DNA from: Isoetes taiwanensis
Lineage: Eukaryota > Streptophyta > Lycopodiopsida > Isoetales > Isoetaceae
Length of the DNA stretch: 64,000 bases
Assembly (NCBI GenBank): GCA_021234155.1
Contig: JAJEKV010000041.1
Coordinates: forward strand, 10,565,018 to 10,629,017
Direction of reading: 5' to 3'
Shown here: in pieces, positions 11,046 through 22,462 of the stretch
Layout of the letters: each line of letters begins with the position of its first letter
How positions within the stretch are numbered: position 1 is the stretch's first letter
Notes under the pieces: model-generated
Databases searched by the model: none
Told to the model about the DNA's origin: nothing
What the model saw: the letters and a program-made list of their open reading frames with translations, nothing else
Position numbers and translations under genes: made by a program

Positions 11046-11246
11046 TTATTGAGCGGAGCGCCGTAAATATCGGACACTGACATGTTATACCCACGGGCAT
11101 ATCCGTGGTATATCCGTGTGTTTGACATGTTATAGCCACGCCCAAAAAAAATTACACGGCGTTTTTGTGGACTTAGCGGATTTTTTGCCATTTAAGGCTG
11201 GGTATAACATGTCAGTGTCCGACATTTACCGTGATGGTTATTGAGC
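11046..11246. mobile_element. MITE with ~31-bp inverted repeats and 9-bp target duplication (Mutator-like)
   Basis: The 9-bp direct repeat TTATTGAGC lies at 11046-11054 and 11238-11246. Inside it, arms at 11063-11093 and 11199-11229 are reverse complements over about 31 bp with one mismatch (arm starts GTAAATATCGGACACTGACA). The interior has a second GACATGTTATA.CCACG copy near 11126. A 9-bp duplication with long inverted repeats fits a non-autonomous Mutator-like (MULE) element. The outermost 8 bases on each side do not pair, so the exact termini are uncertain. Confidence 0.8.
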
Positions 11247-11499
11247 AAACTTTCTTCTTTGAACACCACATTATACCAGAAAAATTACACGTGTGATTCT
11301 AAGATGATATTCTAGACATACTAGATACGGAGTGGTCTAAAAAACGGGTGATGGGCACTTATGCCGCCCCTAGATGGACGAAAGAACCATCTTGGTTAAG
11401 TTGGATGCAATATCCGTCAGGTTAGCACGTTCGTGTTTTCTGACCTTCGCACTTGATCTCATGTAAAACTTTCTATCTCAGGTTGTGGCTATCATAGCT

Positions 11500-14400
11500 C
11501 CCTCAATCTTGCTGTTCAAAGATTCACTATCCGTATTCGGATCCATTCACAGGATGCTGCTAGTTATGCTTCTTTATTACGGAATTATGATGATATCAAA
11601 GGTCTGCCACAAAGGAAAGTAATCCACACCAGAATTATCATACATGGGCTTCATCAGGAGGTTATTATAGGAATTCATTAATTGAAATGTATTGAAGCTC
11701 GGGGCTCTGCAGGATGCTCATTTAGTCTTTGATACTATGTGCCCTGAGACTAGAAACATATTTTCGTGGACTGCCATGATTGCAGGTTGTGTGAACACCG
11801 GCCATGAGAGAGAGGCTCTTCAACTGTTTTATGGAATGCAATTGGAAGGACTAAAACCAGATAAAGTTGTCTTTGTAATTATTCTCAAAGCTTGCTCTGC
11901 TTTTAACAGCTTCAGGAAGGGTAAGTCCATCCATTGTGCTATTATTGGTACTGGGTTTGAAACTGATAACGACGTGGCTTGTGCACTTACCACCATGTAT
12001 TCAAAATGTGGAAGCATGCAAGATATTTGGAATGTTTTCAACAGCATTTCTCCTAGGAGCAGTATAATATGGAATATCATAATATCTACAGTTTGCCTTC
12101 ATGGACACGGCAAGAAAGCTTTCCAACTTTTCAGCTAATGCAGCAGGAGGGAGTAAGTCAAAATGAGATTACGTATACCAGCATTTTTAATGCATTTTTG
12201 TCTCCTACATCTCTAGCAGGGGGTACACTCTTCCATGCTCACGTTATCCATGCCAAAATTGTTCCAGGTGTAATACTTGCCAATGCCATTATACATATGT
12301 ATTGCAAGTGTGGGTATATAGAGCAGGCAAGGAGCATCTTTCACAAAATGGAGGAACAAGATGTGGTGTCATGGACAACAATGATTACTGCATTTGTTCA
12401 GCATGATTGCAGCAAGGAGGCACTTAAACTCTTCAAACAAATGCAGATGACATCTGTAATTCCTAATGAAAAGACTGTTGTTGCCGTCCTTTCTGCATGT
12501 GCCATTTTGACATCTGTCGTACTGGGCAAACTGATCCACGCATACATAATCTTTAATGGACTAGAGTCAGATGTTGTGGTAGGAAATGCTTTTGCTAAAT
12601 ATGTACAGTAGGAGTGGAAGTCTGTGGGAATCTCAAAACATGATTGTAAGAATGCAAAGGAGAGATGCCATATCATGGAACACTATTATTCAAGCATGCG
12701 CCCAGCAAAAGCATGATAATGATGCACTCCTACTATTCAGACACATGCTTTGTGAAGGGACGAAGCCCAACATATCCATAATTATTGCCATTCTTAGGGC
12801 ATGCTCAAGCTTGACAGCATTAGGTACAGATAAGTTTGTTCATTCCATTATATTGAAACGGGGATTGGGTTCAGAAAATGCGGTAGCATCTGCCATGCTG
12901 AACATGTATAGTACTTGTAATATTCTGGAGCACCTCTTGAGCACGTTTGATGTAATTCCTCAACAAACAGTTTCTTTGTGGAACAACGTAATCGCTGCAT
13001 ATGGGAAACATGGTTCTAACAGAGAGTTCTTTCAACTATTTCAACAGTCACGTCAACAGATAGAACCAAGTGATGTTAGCTTTATAGTTATTTTTGATGC
13101 ATGTGCCTTTGTAGAAGATTTACCTACAGGTAAGTTTATTCATGGTCACTTACTTGCAACTGGTTTTGACTCACATGTTATTATAGAAAATGCCTTGTTA
13201 AATATGTATGCAAAATGTTCAGGTCTACATGGTGCATGTAAAATTTTTAATCAAATGCTTTATGAGCATGTGGTAGCATGGACAACCATGATTGGATCAT
13301 ATGCTGAAAGTGGACATGTCAGAGAGGCATGCCGAATGTTTCAACAAATGAAGCAGCATTATATACGGCCAAATAATGTCACATTCATCAATATCCTTAA
13401 AGTATGTTCTTGTCCTGCAAACCTTTCAAGGGTTAGAGCAATATATGCATGCATTATTAAGCACAATTTTGATTTAGACTCTTGTTTGGTGACTGCACTT
13501 CTTACTGGCTATGCAAATTGTGGGAGTGCAGGTGATGCACATCAGGTGTTTGAGACCTTAGATTTTCTAACGATTTCTTCATGGAATGCCATGATTGGGG
13601 CTTGTGCCCAATGCCCGGATATAAGTGTGCTTTTAAGCTCTTTCAAGTGTTGCAAATTGGAAAGTTAATTCCAAATATCATCACCTATGTAAGCACTTTA
13701 AATGCTTGTTATAGTCCAGAAGATTTGGCACAAGGGAAATGGGTACATGCAGGTATTATTTGTAGTGAGATTCAATCAGATATAATAGTGAAAAATGCTC
13801 TCATCAATATGTATGGGAAGTGTTGTAGTTTGGATGAGGCAGATAAAGTTTTTGAAATGGCCATCGAAGATGGTATGGTATCCTGGAACTCTATTATTAT
13901 TGCATACAACCAAGTGGGATATGAGAAATATGTTTTCATGCTATTTTGGAGTATGCATGTCCAAGACATCCAAGCCAATGAAATAACATTTACCAGCGTT
14001 CTAAATGCATGCAGTAGTCAAGAAAATCTTGCAAGAGGAAAGCTAATTCATGCCTGCCTTGATATCATCGAGTCTGTTACAAATGTTATTGTGGGTAATG
14101 CTTTACTCAATATGTATGGAAAGCATGGAGATTTGTATGATACATGTAGGGTTTTGAGGGCATGCATCAACATGACACTATATCATGGAACACTATGCTG
14201 ATGGCGTGTTGTCAAACAGGTCATAGCAGTCATGGCCTTGAACTTTTTGCCAGAATGCGGATGGAAGGTACGAAGCCTGATGAAAGTACGTTCTCCACCA
14301 TCCTTGGTGCTTGCGCCAATCTAGCTGCCCTGGAGTATGGTCAACTGGTTGCTGAATGCATTAAAAATAGTGGCTTAATTTCAGATATTGCTGTGGACAA

Positions 14401-14767
14401 TGGTCTTATAAATATGTATGGGAAGTGCGGCTGTCTTGAAAATGCAAAGGAGGTATTTGATGCAATGCCCCAAAGAGATAGTGTATCGTGGAGTGCCATG
14501 GTTACTTCATATGCCCAACATGGGAAAGCTGACATGGTTATACAACTTGTCCAGAATATGCATCAAGAAGGCATCACACCTACGGCAGTAACTCTTGTTA
14601 GCATTCTTGCTTCTTGCAGCCATGCTGGATTTGTAAATGACGGATGCCATTATTTTACTTCAATGAGTGAACTTCATGGCATAACATTGATAGCTGAGCA
14701 TTATAATTGCATGATATATGTGCTTGGGAGAGCAGGTAGATGGGATGAGGCAGAGGAATTTTTGTGA
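11500..14767 (+). pseudogene. PLS-class pentatricopeptide-repeat (PPR) protein pseudogene
   Basis: The family normally binds organelle RNA for editing or processing. PPR motifs run the whole length. The L-type signature (A)NALLNMY.KCG recurs about nine times at roughly 300-bp intervals (about 11985, 12290, 12590, 12895, 13195, 13495, 13800, 14100, 14400), the ~100-residue period of P-L-S triplets. DVVSWTTMI-type and PN..T(F/Y).S(I/V)L.AC-type segments fall in the right places. At least five frameshifts break it, near 11670-11690, 12120-12135, 12590-12610, 13600-13640 and 14145-14165. The C-terminus stops at AGRWDEAEEFL, where the E domain would begin, so E, E+ and DYW domains are missing. The start is unclear; recognisable coding begins near 11540 (SQDAASYASLLRNYDD). 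Plant PPR genes are usually intron-poor, so this could be a genomic duplicate or a retrocopy. Confidence 0.93.
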
Positions 14768-16048
14768 TGTATGCTGAGATATCAGGCGTGGGTTTTTGTT
14801 TTTAGCAGACCAGTCCAACCTTGCATACAACCTGCAATTCTAGCATCCACGTCACATTAGAAAAGCGCAGGAAAATCGGCGTGGAGATGAAATAGGTCAG
14901 GAGAGAGAACGCTAAAGTTTCCTCATGACCGAAGAGTGGTGTATTGCAGTTGGAACAAACTTATTGAATTGGCTTCAAGAGAAAATGAAATATTCATTTG
15001 GCTCAATATATGTAATGCAGAGCGAAGCGGGAACTATCATGTTCTTGGAACATTGAAAAGCATTCCTTACATTGTCGAAGTGGTCTAACAAGGCAGATCA
15101 CGTCTTTGGTAATCCATTGGCAAAGCAGTCTAACAAAGCAGATCACGTTTTTGGTAATTTTGACAAGGATTGCTTTTGTTTTCTTGAAGCAAAGGTATGC
15201 CTTTTACTATAATCATAGTCGAGTTATGGAATGTGCATTTTATCACTCCCATCTGTTATTCAATGGCAGTCTTGTTGTATGCAGAGACTAGAAAGGTGAA
15301 GACCAACACATTTTTTCAAAAATTGTGGTATATTAGCCAAGGAACGGTACATGGCATCCCTACTTCTATTCAAATTCATGTTATTCAAACATGCACTTGC
15401 ACATAGCGTCAATTGGATATATTGAAAATGCAAGGCAGAGGAAGCAAGTTGCGGCGTGAACCAAGCAAAGGTATGTACTGTGCTAAGATTAGATTATATC
15501 TTGATCATTGAGGAGGTAATGCTTTTTGCTTAACATGCAGAGACTAGCAAGACATATGGCATCACAATCTTTTGAATGTTGACAATCATCCATCACATTA
15601 ACCAAGCAAAGGTACGTTAAATGAATCTTATCTTCATTGCAAGAGCAAACAACTGTAGTCTTGTTTAAGCTGTCCGCCAATCTTAGCATGTTCATTACCT
15701 TCTGCATCTATATAGATCCTGTTCTTAACTCTTTTATCAAGATGCATGACCTCTCGCATGGTTGTGCTACTCTATGAGCATATAACTGTAATGCCAACCT
15801 GTATACGTGACCGGACCTTCCTCCCTAACAATCCATCAAACCATCACCTTGCATGCATGCAGAATATAGCTTCCTGATGAACAGAATGAGAATATATTAT
15901 CATCCCAAATATCAGTAAAACGTTTTTTCTCAGCAGTTTGGGTTTAGGGTTTCAAAGCATGCATTGCTCAAGATTTATGCATGCTAATAACAAAAGTATC
16001 AAGAACAAAGCACAAGAAGCTTGTACAATACCGCACCCTTATAACATC
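14768..16048. other. intergenic region with repeated splice-like units
   Basis: No coding gene recognised. Small direct repeats are present: ACAA(A/G)GCAGATCACGT(C/T)TTTGGTAAT at about 15087 and 15132; AGCAAAGGTA(T/C)G at 15188, 15464 and 15604; ATGCAGAGACTAG at 15279 and 15535. The last two look like an exon edge before a GT donor and after an AG acceptor. Confidence 0.45.
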
Positions 16049-16160
16049 ACGTCAAGGTAAAGTGGATCACCGTTCTTGCATCTTCTTGAATCATTCTTTG
16101 TCAAGCATGACAAATCGCCGCTTCAAAACCTGTAGAATCCGGTCTGCCTTACCTTGACGT
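16049..16160 (+). mobile_element. small inverted-repeat element, family copy 1 (ACGTCAAGGTAA ends)
   Basis: Starts ACGTCAAGGTAA and ends TTACCTTGACGT, 112 bp in total. The interior is alignable to the reverse complement of 55899-56008: both have TTCTTGAATCATTCTT, an AAAACC run and GAATCC at matching distances from the ends. That makes it a repeat family of fixed size, not a chance palindrome. A short MITE is the simplest reading. Target duplications are not clear for this copy. Confidence 0.7.
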
Positions 16161-16172
16161 AGCATAGGGTCA

Positions 16173-16241
16173 GCCATTCTGCTGCCCCCATGACCTGCAG
16201 AATCAGGGAGCGCCGATAGGTCATGGGGCAGCAAGAATGGC
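16173..16241. other. strong 24-bp-arm hairpin
   Basis: Arms 16173-16196 (GCCATTCTGCTGCCCCCATG then ACCT) and 16218-16241 are reverse complements apart from one offsetting single-base insertion on each side. The loop is 21 bases. It begins 12 bp after the small element at 16049-16160. It could be a miRNA-like stem or the remains of a transposon end. Confidence 0.7.
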
Positions 16242-16925
16242 TTCCCCATGCTATTCTACATAACAACTTTATTTAGCTGGCAACTTGCCTCCTTTGCATA
16301 GACTAAAGTAGCTTATCTGTTATGGTATTTCTAGCATGCACTTGCATCTTATCATTATCACGTGACTTATGTAATGATCCGACCCATGAATAATTATTTG
16401 CATGGTCAATCATTATGTATCTGGACCCATTCTGCCTACGAATCCAATTACGTTGTGCCATGTGGCACACTTTCGATCCCCAAATCTTAATGAAAGAGGA
16501 ATCTTAATGAAATTTTTTTGCTGCTGTGTTCATCTTGACGGAGATTTTTTACCGTGCTGTGCTGTGTTCTGGAGGTTTACCTCCTATTCTGGACTTTTAC
16601 CCTCCATTCTCACGATTTGCCCTGCATTTCAAAGCTGCATTTTCCCATGTTACAGAGAAGGCAATTTACCAGGGCAATAGGGCTCCGCGCTTCGTGGAAA
16701 GGCATGTAAACATAAAGCATGGAGACATGAAATTTCAAGGGCTCCATGCCTTTGCCTTTCCTTGTTTCCTTGTTTATGCAAAAATGTAGCACATGAAATA
16801 ACCAATTTCAACATAAAAGCCACATATTTATATTTGACCTCAGTATATGCAAAATTGTACCACATGGAATTAACAATTCCAATACAAAATCTATGTTTGA
16901 ACCAAGTATATACATTATATATAGA
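16242..16925. other. no recognisable gene
   Basis: Short overlapping frames on both strands without protein-family signal. AT content rises towards 16925. Confidence 0.4.
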
Positions 16926-18194
16926 CTAGAAAAAGTGCCTAGCGTTGCTGGGCTTTTCGTCGGGTATATGTTCAAAATCTTATAAAGGGAATTTATATAT
17001 AATTGTGATATGCTGCATAAAAGTGCATTGCATAAAGTGCATTGCATAAAGTGTTGACAATATGCAATAAACTGCAATGAGCTTGGTAACTTGTTTCATC
17101 AAGAAGAAGAAAATTGCATCCTATGCATTAGTGCTTTGCTTGTTTATTCTAAGCCGCGTGAATTGCACAAGGTTAAAAGTTTCACGTATTATCTTTGATT
17201 ATTAATTCTCAACAGTTATGTTTGGCCTTTGAATATGAGCATGATGGTAGTCATTTTAAGCAAGAGATCTATAATTGCCAATTCAAACCATGAAAAAATT
17301 CACCTAGTTTCTTCCATATTATATTGTATAAGAAGAAAAACCATGGACTCATGATTGCATTGCATAAATTTAAGGAAGGAAACCATGGACATTTGTTAGC
17401 AAAACACCACATATGCCAATCTTATTTGCACTTTAACTTCCCCAATGAAAAGAAAAAACTAAATTTGATATGCATCATGATGAGAGTAGAGCGTGAGTAC
17501 GCATCATGTGTGCGAACCTAGTAAACACGTCACTTGCCAAGATTTACGATGCGCAGTGCGGTCATGAGTGAGAGTGATGATAGAAGGTTCATGCTTATTT
17601 CAATCTTCACATTGTAAATATATGCGTTGTAAGCCTGTCATCAAGAGTCATAATCCTTGCAATCTATTTCATTTTATAAATCTCTAAACTCTAATTATCA
17701 ACTATGAAGTTTGCATCATATCGTTTGTCCCATATTTGCTCCACATTTTTCTCACGACCTGTAGCAAGTATCCTGAAACAAGTACTCTATACAAGATAAC
17801 TATATATAACTCTACCACCTCACTCTTCCTACAGAAAGACTCTGTTAAACAAAGTTGCTAGCATATTTGAAACTGTATCCATCCTTTGAGCACAAATGAA
17901 TTTTTTCCAGTTTCTCTAAAGAATAATAATTCTCTTTTCATAAAAAGAACAACAATGTTAACAATTAAAGTAGCTTATCTTTCAGGATAGCACATGTGCA
18001 AGGTGAAGATCAAAAAAGTTCACTTCAGATTGGCATTTCAACTTCATAAAAGGGGTTCTTTAAAACATAATCAGTATAGAGATCGTGATATTGTTTTCAA
18101 CAAGTAATCTATACGAGGTGCTTGTCTCGGCAATTCTGAAGAATTTTGTACATGACATGACTCGGGAAGTTCGAGAAGTTAATTGCTAATAAAT

Positions 18195-18280
18195 AAACGT
18201 AAATGGCAAAATTGCAAAACACAAAGTTAGGCATAGGTGGAAATGGCAAAATTGCAAACACAAAGTTAGGCATAGGTTGT
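18195..18280. repeat. ~42-bp tandem duplication
   Basis: AAATGGCAAAATTGCAAA(A)CACAAAGTTAGGCATAGGT occurs twice back to back, at about 18202-18239 and 18241-18277. Confidence 0.75.
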
Positions 18281-19253
18281 GAACTCTATGATTGGATGCC
18301 TATCCGGATGAGTAAAATTTCTGACTAGAAACTTTTCAATCCTTTGTTCATGTGGCCGAGGTGGGAGCTTGGTCGAGACAATAATAAAACCCGTAATGGT
18401 GGTCATATGATAATGCTATTATTTGGATTAGCAACATTCCGGTGTCTAACTATCGAACAATTTGTTTGTTGAGATGCAAAGGAAAGGCTTTCTTCCTACG
18501 GTATCTCTTATATCTCCGCCTAAATGCATGGGCTTGCATTGCGGTTGTTCAACAAGGAAGAATGAATTCACGCAGGCATATTGAAAGGTGGAACTCATTC
18601 ACAAGTGTTTCCCACTAATTATCATGGAATGTCTTTGGTTACGGGGATCGCACAACATGGAGTTTATATCAACAAATGCGGTTAGAAAGCATCAAGCGGA
18701 TGATATCGATTTATTTCATTGCTTTTGTCTCAAGCCATGTAGCCTTTATAAACTAAGGTTTTCATCACTTTATTTTGATGAGTCAATTGCACAATGTCAC
18801 CAACGTTACACCATTATGCATGTATGGTTGATGCGCTTTGCAAAGATCTTGGATGTCAGGGCAGGAGGAGAGAATGATTGGTCCTGTGATCACCACATTC
18901 GCACTGTATAGAAGGTGAAGCGCCGATCTCCCGATAGAATGAAAAGAAATGCCCAATGCAAACTTCTCGATTATCAAACACATGAGCAGCGTAATCATTG
19001 TTTGATGTCATCAATGGATCGCACTAATCGCAACAATAATGCATCATAGCTAGGCTACTTAGACTCAACTATAATTAAGTGCAAATGTAAGGCAACTTCT
19101 TACCTAGAAGAGTTGTATATTTCAATTGCATTTGTGATGGCATGTTCATCATGAGTTATTTTTGCCTGAGGGAAAGCAGTTGGATGGTAACATCCTTGCA
19201 TTCCCTAAATAATTGAACTCTCTCATAACCCGGTAATAACATACCCGCTTTGG

Positions 19254-19469
19254 GATTATTTTACTGAACAAAATATGCTTGCTTTTCCAAACAAAACCAA
19301 TCCAAGATAATCCCTAACTTACGGGAAAAGAAATGAAAAGCTTATGATAGGGTAACAAACCTTCTTAAAGAGCAAAGTAGGCTATGGCATCATGTCATAA
19401 TAAGCTTGAAAAGAAGTTCGGACCGCCAAGAAGAAAAACTTTTTAATCTGACTTTTTCACGACAAAAGC
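19254..19469 (+). repeat. 216-bp direct repeat, copy 1
   Basis: Runs from GATTATTTTACTGAACAAAA to TTTTTCACGACAAAAG and matches 20267-20484 with scattered differences, about 1.0 kb apart in the same orientation. It lies within the candidate Helitron. It does not start TG or end CA, so LTR status is not supported. Confidence 0.8.
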
Positions 19470-20266
19470 GATCGCGGAATGGAGATAATTTTTAATACAA
19501 AACCCTAATGATTGCAAATGATGCAGAAAGAAAAACATACTAAGAAATATCTAAAACTCGAGAGATGAAGAAAGGACACGCTTAGTTTTACACAAAATGG
19601 TCCTCAGTATATTGTAAAACTTAGGCGCTTATTTATGTTGTTGTCGCCTAAGAAAAGCCAAGCAATCATTTCCATGATCCATGCAATAGTCTAGCTTATA
19701 TCAACACCACGTAAGAAAAACGCGGGCTTATAGTATAAATTTGCAAAACATGGCTTATGTTAGGAATTCAAAACAATGTGTTCAACTCTAGGAAGCATAA
19801 ACACCGATGCAGCTTACCAAGTTCCAAAGCAATTAAGACCCAGACTTTGTTGAATGCGAGATCAAAATAGCAGCCATAGAGGTGTAAAATTAAAAACTGT
19901 TTCTTAACTGGGGTCTTAAGCTGTCCTTAGGAGCAAATCTTCAGAAAATTTGGATTATGAAGGCATAACTGCTGTACATCTGTGATCTCCAAATAATTGC
20001 AAAGGATGTTTTTACCAGAAACATAGTTGAAGATCTGCCAAAAGCTAGTTGTGCTATGCACTAGGATCCACGAACTGTTGTGGTCGAATGCGGATCGTCT
20101 ACCGTAACCTGAAAACAATCGATTTCCAATTTTCTTAAATGGTGAAAAGCACGGACTTCAGGGGCTTCTCACAGTTATTGAATTGGATTTAATATTTTAA
20201 AAGCGCATTTGTTGAAAGGAAGAGACAGCAAGAACTTGGACGGCTTATGGAATGAGCAATACGTCA

Positions 20267-20484
20267 GATTATTTTACAGAACAAAATATGCTTGCTTTTC
20301 CAAACAAAACCAATCCAGTATAATCCCGAACTTACAGGAAAAGGCTGAAAAGCTTATGATAGGGTAACAAACCTTCTTAAAGAGCAAGGCCGGCTATGGC
20401 ATCATGTCATAATAAGCTTGAAAAAAGAAGTTCAGACCTGCCGCAAGAAAAACCTTAAAAATACAGCTTTTTCACGACAAAAGA
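20267..20484 (+). repeat. 218-bp direct repeat, copy 2
   Basis: Second copy of 19254-19469; includes GCTTATGATAGGGTAACAAA and GGCTATGGCATCATGTCATA. The intervening ~800 bp shows no coding signal. Confidence 0.8.
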
Positions 20485-20974
20485 TAGATATGCCAAAAAA
20501 AACAATCACCAAACTGGCTATCAGAGCAAGAATTTTCCTTACCATTGCCAGAATTGGTTCCCTAAAAGAAGGCACAAATCCATTGGTGTTTCTTGTTGAT
20601 AGGCATGTTCGGATGTGAGTTGGAACTGAATGTAATAACAAATGCCAAGATTTTGCCACAGATCTCCTACCACCGCTAGAATCGTGCCGCCATAACATGA
20701 GCTTTTGTGGTTTTCCTACCACCTCGTGCCCTCATATGCTAAGAATTTATGGTTTCCGAGAGAAATAACCAGAGTTCCTTTAATTCTAGAAATACAGATA
20801 TTGAACCGGAAGTGCGGCTAGCTGAGGAGACATCGCCATGGAAGAAAAACGGTTTCTCTTCTAACGTGGAGATAATCAACGACCAAAAAAACCCTAAAAA
20901 AATTGAATGGGGGAGATTGCGCACAGACTATCATAAAACGCCTTTATTATTATATATTATATATAGATATAGAT

Positions 20975-21136
20975 GTACTTCCCAACACATCTATCTGCAT
21001 GTGGTAAGAAATTTAGAAACAAGATAAGTTATTGTGTGCGACCTACGTATACACAGTATAGTTGTAACTTCCCAACACATCTATTCGTATGTGATAAGAA
21101 TTTGAGAAACAAAACAGTTATTTATATTTGACCTAA
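20975..21136. repeat. ~90-bp tandem duplication between two Helitron ends
   Basis: CTTCCCAACACATCTAT...CGTATGTG.TAAGAA..T.AGAAACAA.A..GTTAT occurs at about 20978-21030 and 21068-21125. It sits between the candidate 5' end of one Helitron and the 3' end of the next. Confidence 0.7.
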
Positions 21137-21241
21137 GAGCATAAGATGTCTTCTCCTTCTCCTCTACACTATTTGAATTACATCTTACCAACCGGGGGTA
21201 CTAATTGTAACATTATACACCCACAAACTTTGTAATTCATA

Positions 21242-21282
21242 CTAGTAAACATGTGCGTGCATTGCCGGGCTAATGCCCTGGC
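21242..21282 (-). mobile_element. Helitron 3' terminus (CTAG with upstream hairpin)
   Basis: On the minus strand this ends in CTAG followed by T. A GC hairpin (GCCAGGGC-ATTA-GCCCGGC) lies 18 bases inside, farther than the typical 10-12. The sequence style (GCACGCACATGTTTACTAGT) matches common plant Helitron ends with a decayed stem. It lies downstream of the minus-strand helicase remnant and so is its plausible 3' end. Confidence 0.55.
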
Positions 21283-22462
21283 TCGTGTTTTTACCTGGCC
21301 TTTAACACCCTAGTAAATATGTGCCTCAAATGTCTATATGTGAAACTTTGACGCTATTTTCTTTTGTAATTATTTTTGTTATTGAAATAGTATAATGCCG
21401 GTAGCATTTGCGTTCATGGATTTCGAGAGAGAAAACAATGCTTTATAAGGAATCTAGGAGACAGTCTACCTCAAGACAAAAAACTGGAAAGACAAATCCA
21501 AAATTGATCTTTGAAAAATGTCACTCTTAGAAGTAGTTAAGTACATCAATAAGAAATAAGTACAAAAATATATAAAACACAAAATCTTGTCCTGTCTCAT
21601 TGATGTATTTTAGTTCATGATGGAACTTTAAATATACATCTCCACATGGCGCACATCACCAAGGGCCTAATATTGTACTTTGTTGGATGCTCCCGTGATA
21701 ATTTCACTTCTGCGACCGGGGTAAAAGTGAAATGTATAGGCGAATCATTGATTCGAACTGCCACGATGTCTCACGACTATCAAGCACATGAGACAACTCA
21801 TCCCGAAGGTAGGCTCGTATAATAGAAAGAGATACCGCATTGGGAAGAAATGATTTGTAGACCCTAAAAAGTGTTCCATTACATATTCCAATGCAGGTGA
21901 GTTCTTTTGCTACCAAAACACCAATTTACCAGTGCACGGTGTCGTTTCTCATCTGATAAAAAAAGGATAAACAATCGAAGGTTAGTCAAAGCACTACATT
22001 ATCCAATAAATAGATACATGTACTCTATCCTCCACCTACCTCTCAAAGCGCATCCACAAAAACAACGCTCCTGCAAACTTGAGAAAACAGGAAGTCATCA
22101 ATTAGTTGGATAAAGTGCTCCAACTTGACAATCTCGTCATTCCTAAATATTTCTTTGAGCTTTGCAATGAGCTCCTCAATTCGCACGTTTGCTACCCCAT
22201 GTACATGAGCATGGTATTTTCGTTCCCAGTCATACCATGATCCAAGTGCGATATGACAAAAGTAACACGGGAGATGTGGTAGCTCCTGTCACCCCTTAGG
22301 CAATGGTGACCGAAGACATACCACGGGACCAAAATACGCACCATCTACATGGATGAAGATGTAAGTAAGTAAGATAAAAATAAAAGGAAGAAAGAAAGTA
22401 GAAGATATCAATAAGAACAAAGAGAAATTAGAAGTTGTGATTTTTAAGTATTAGACTCACAC
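21283..22462. other. probable Helitron 3' non-coding region
   Basis: No gene recognised. It lies between the helicase stop codon and the candidate 3' terminus, so it is most simply the 3' untranslated part of the element. Confidence 0.4.

Larger units (their letters stand above)
16926..20973 (-). mobile_element. candidate non-autonomous Helitron
   Basis: On the minus strand the 3' end is CTAG at 16929-16926, followed by T in the flank. About 7 bases inside is a hairpin GCCCAGC-AAC-GCTAGGC (16953-16937), the standard plant Helitron 3' structure. The candidate 5' end at 20973 reads TCTATATCTATATATAATAT and then AAAGGCG, preceded by A, a close match in style to plant Helitron 5' ends. Insertion between A and T fits the family. 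No Rep/helicase coding is visible inside. The 5' boundary is less certain, since TC at 20967 would also serve. It may hold captured fragments, but I recognise none. Confidence 0.55.

Noticed and set aside
16402-17077. Cluster of overlapping frames of 60-92 codons on both strands
   Set aside because: No family signal, and frames on opposite strands mirror each other.
19254-20484. LTR pair of a small retrotransposon (TRIM)
   Set aside because: The repeats lack TG...CA ends, and no primer-binding site or polypurine tract lies between them.
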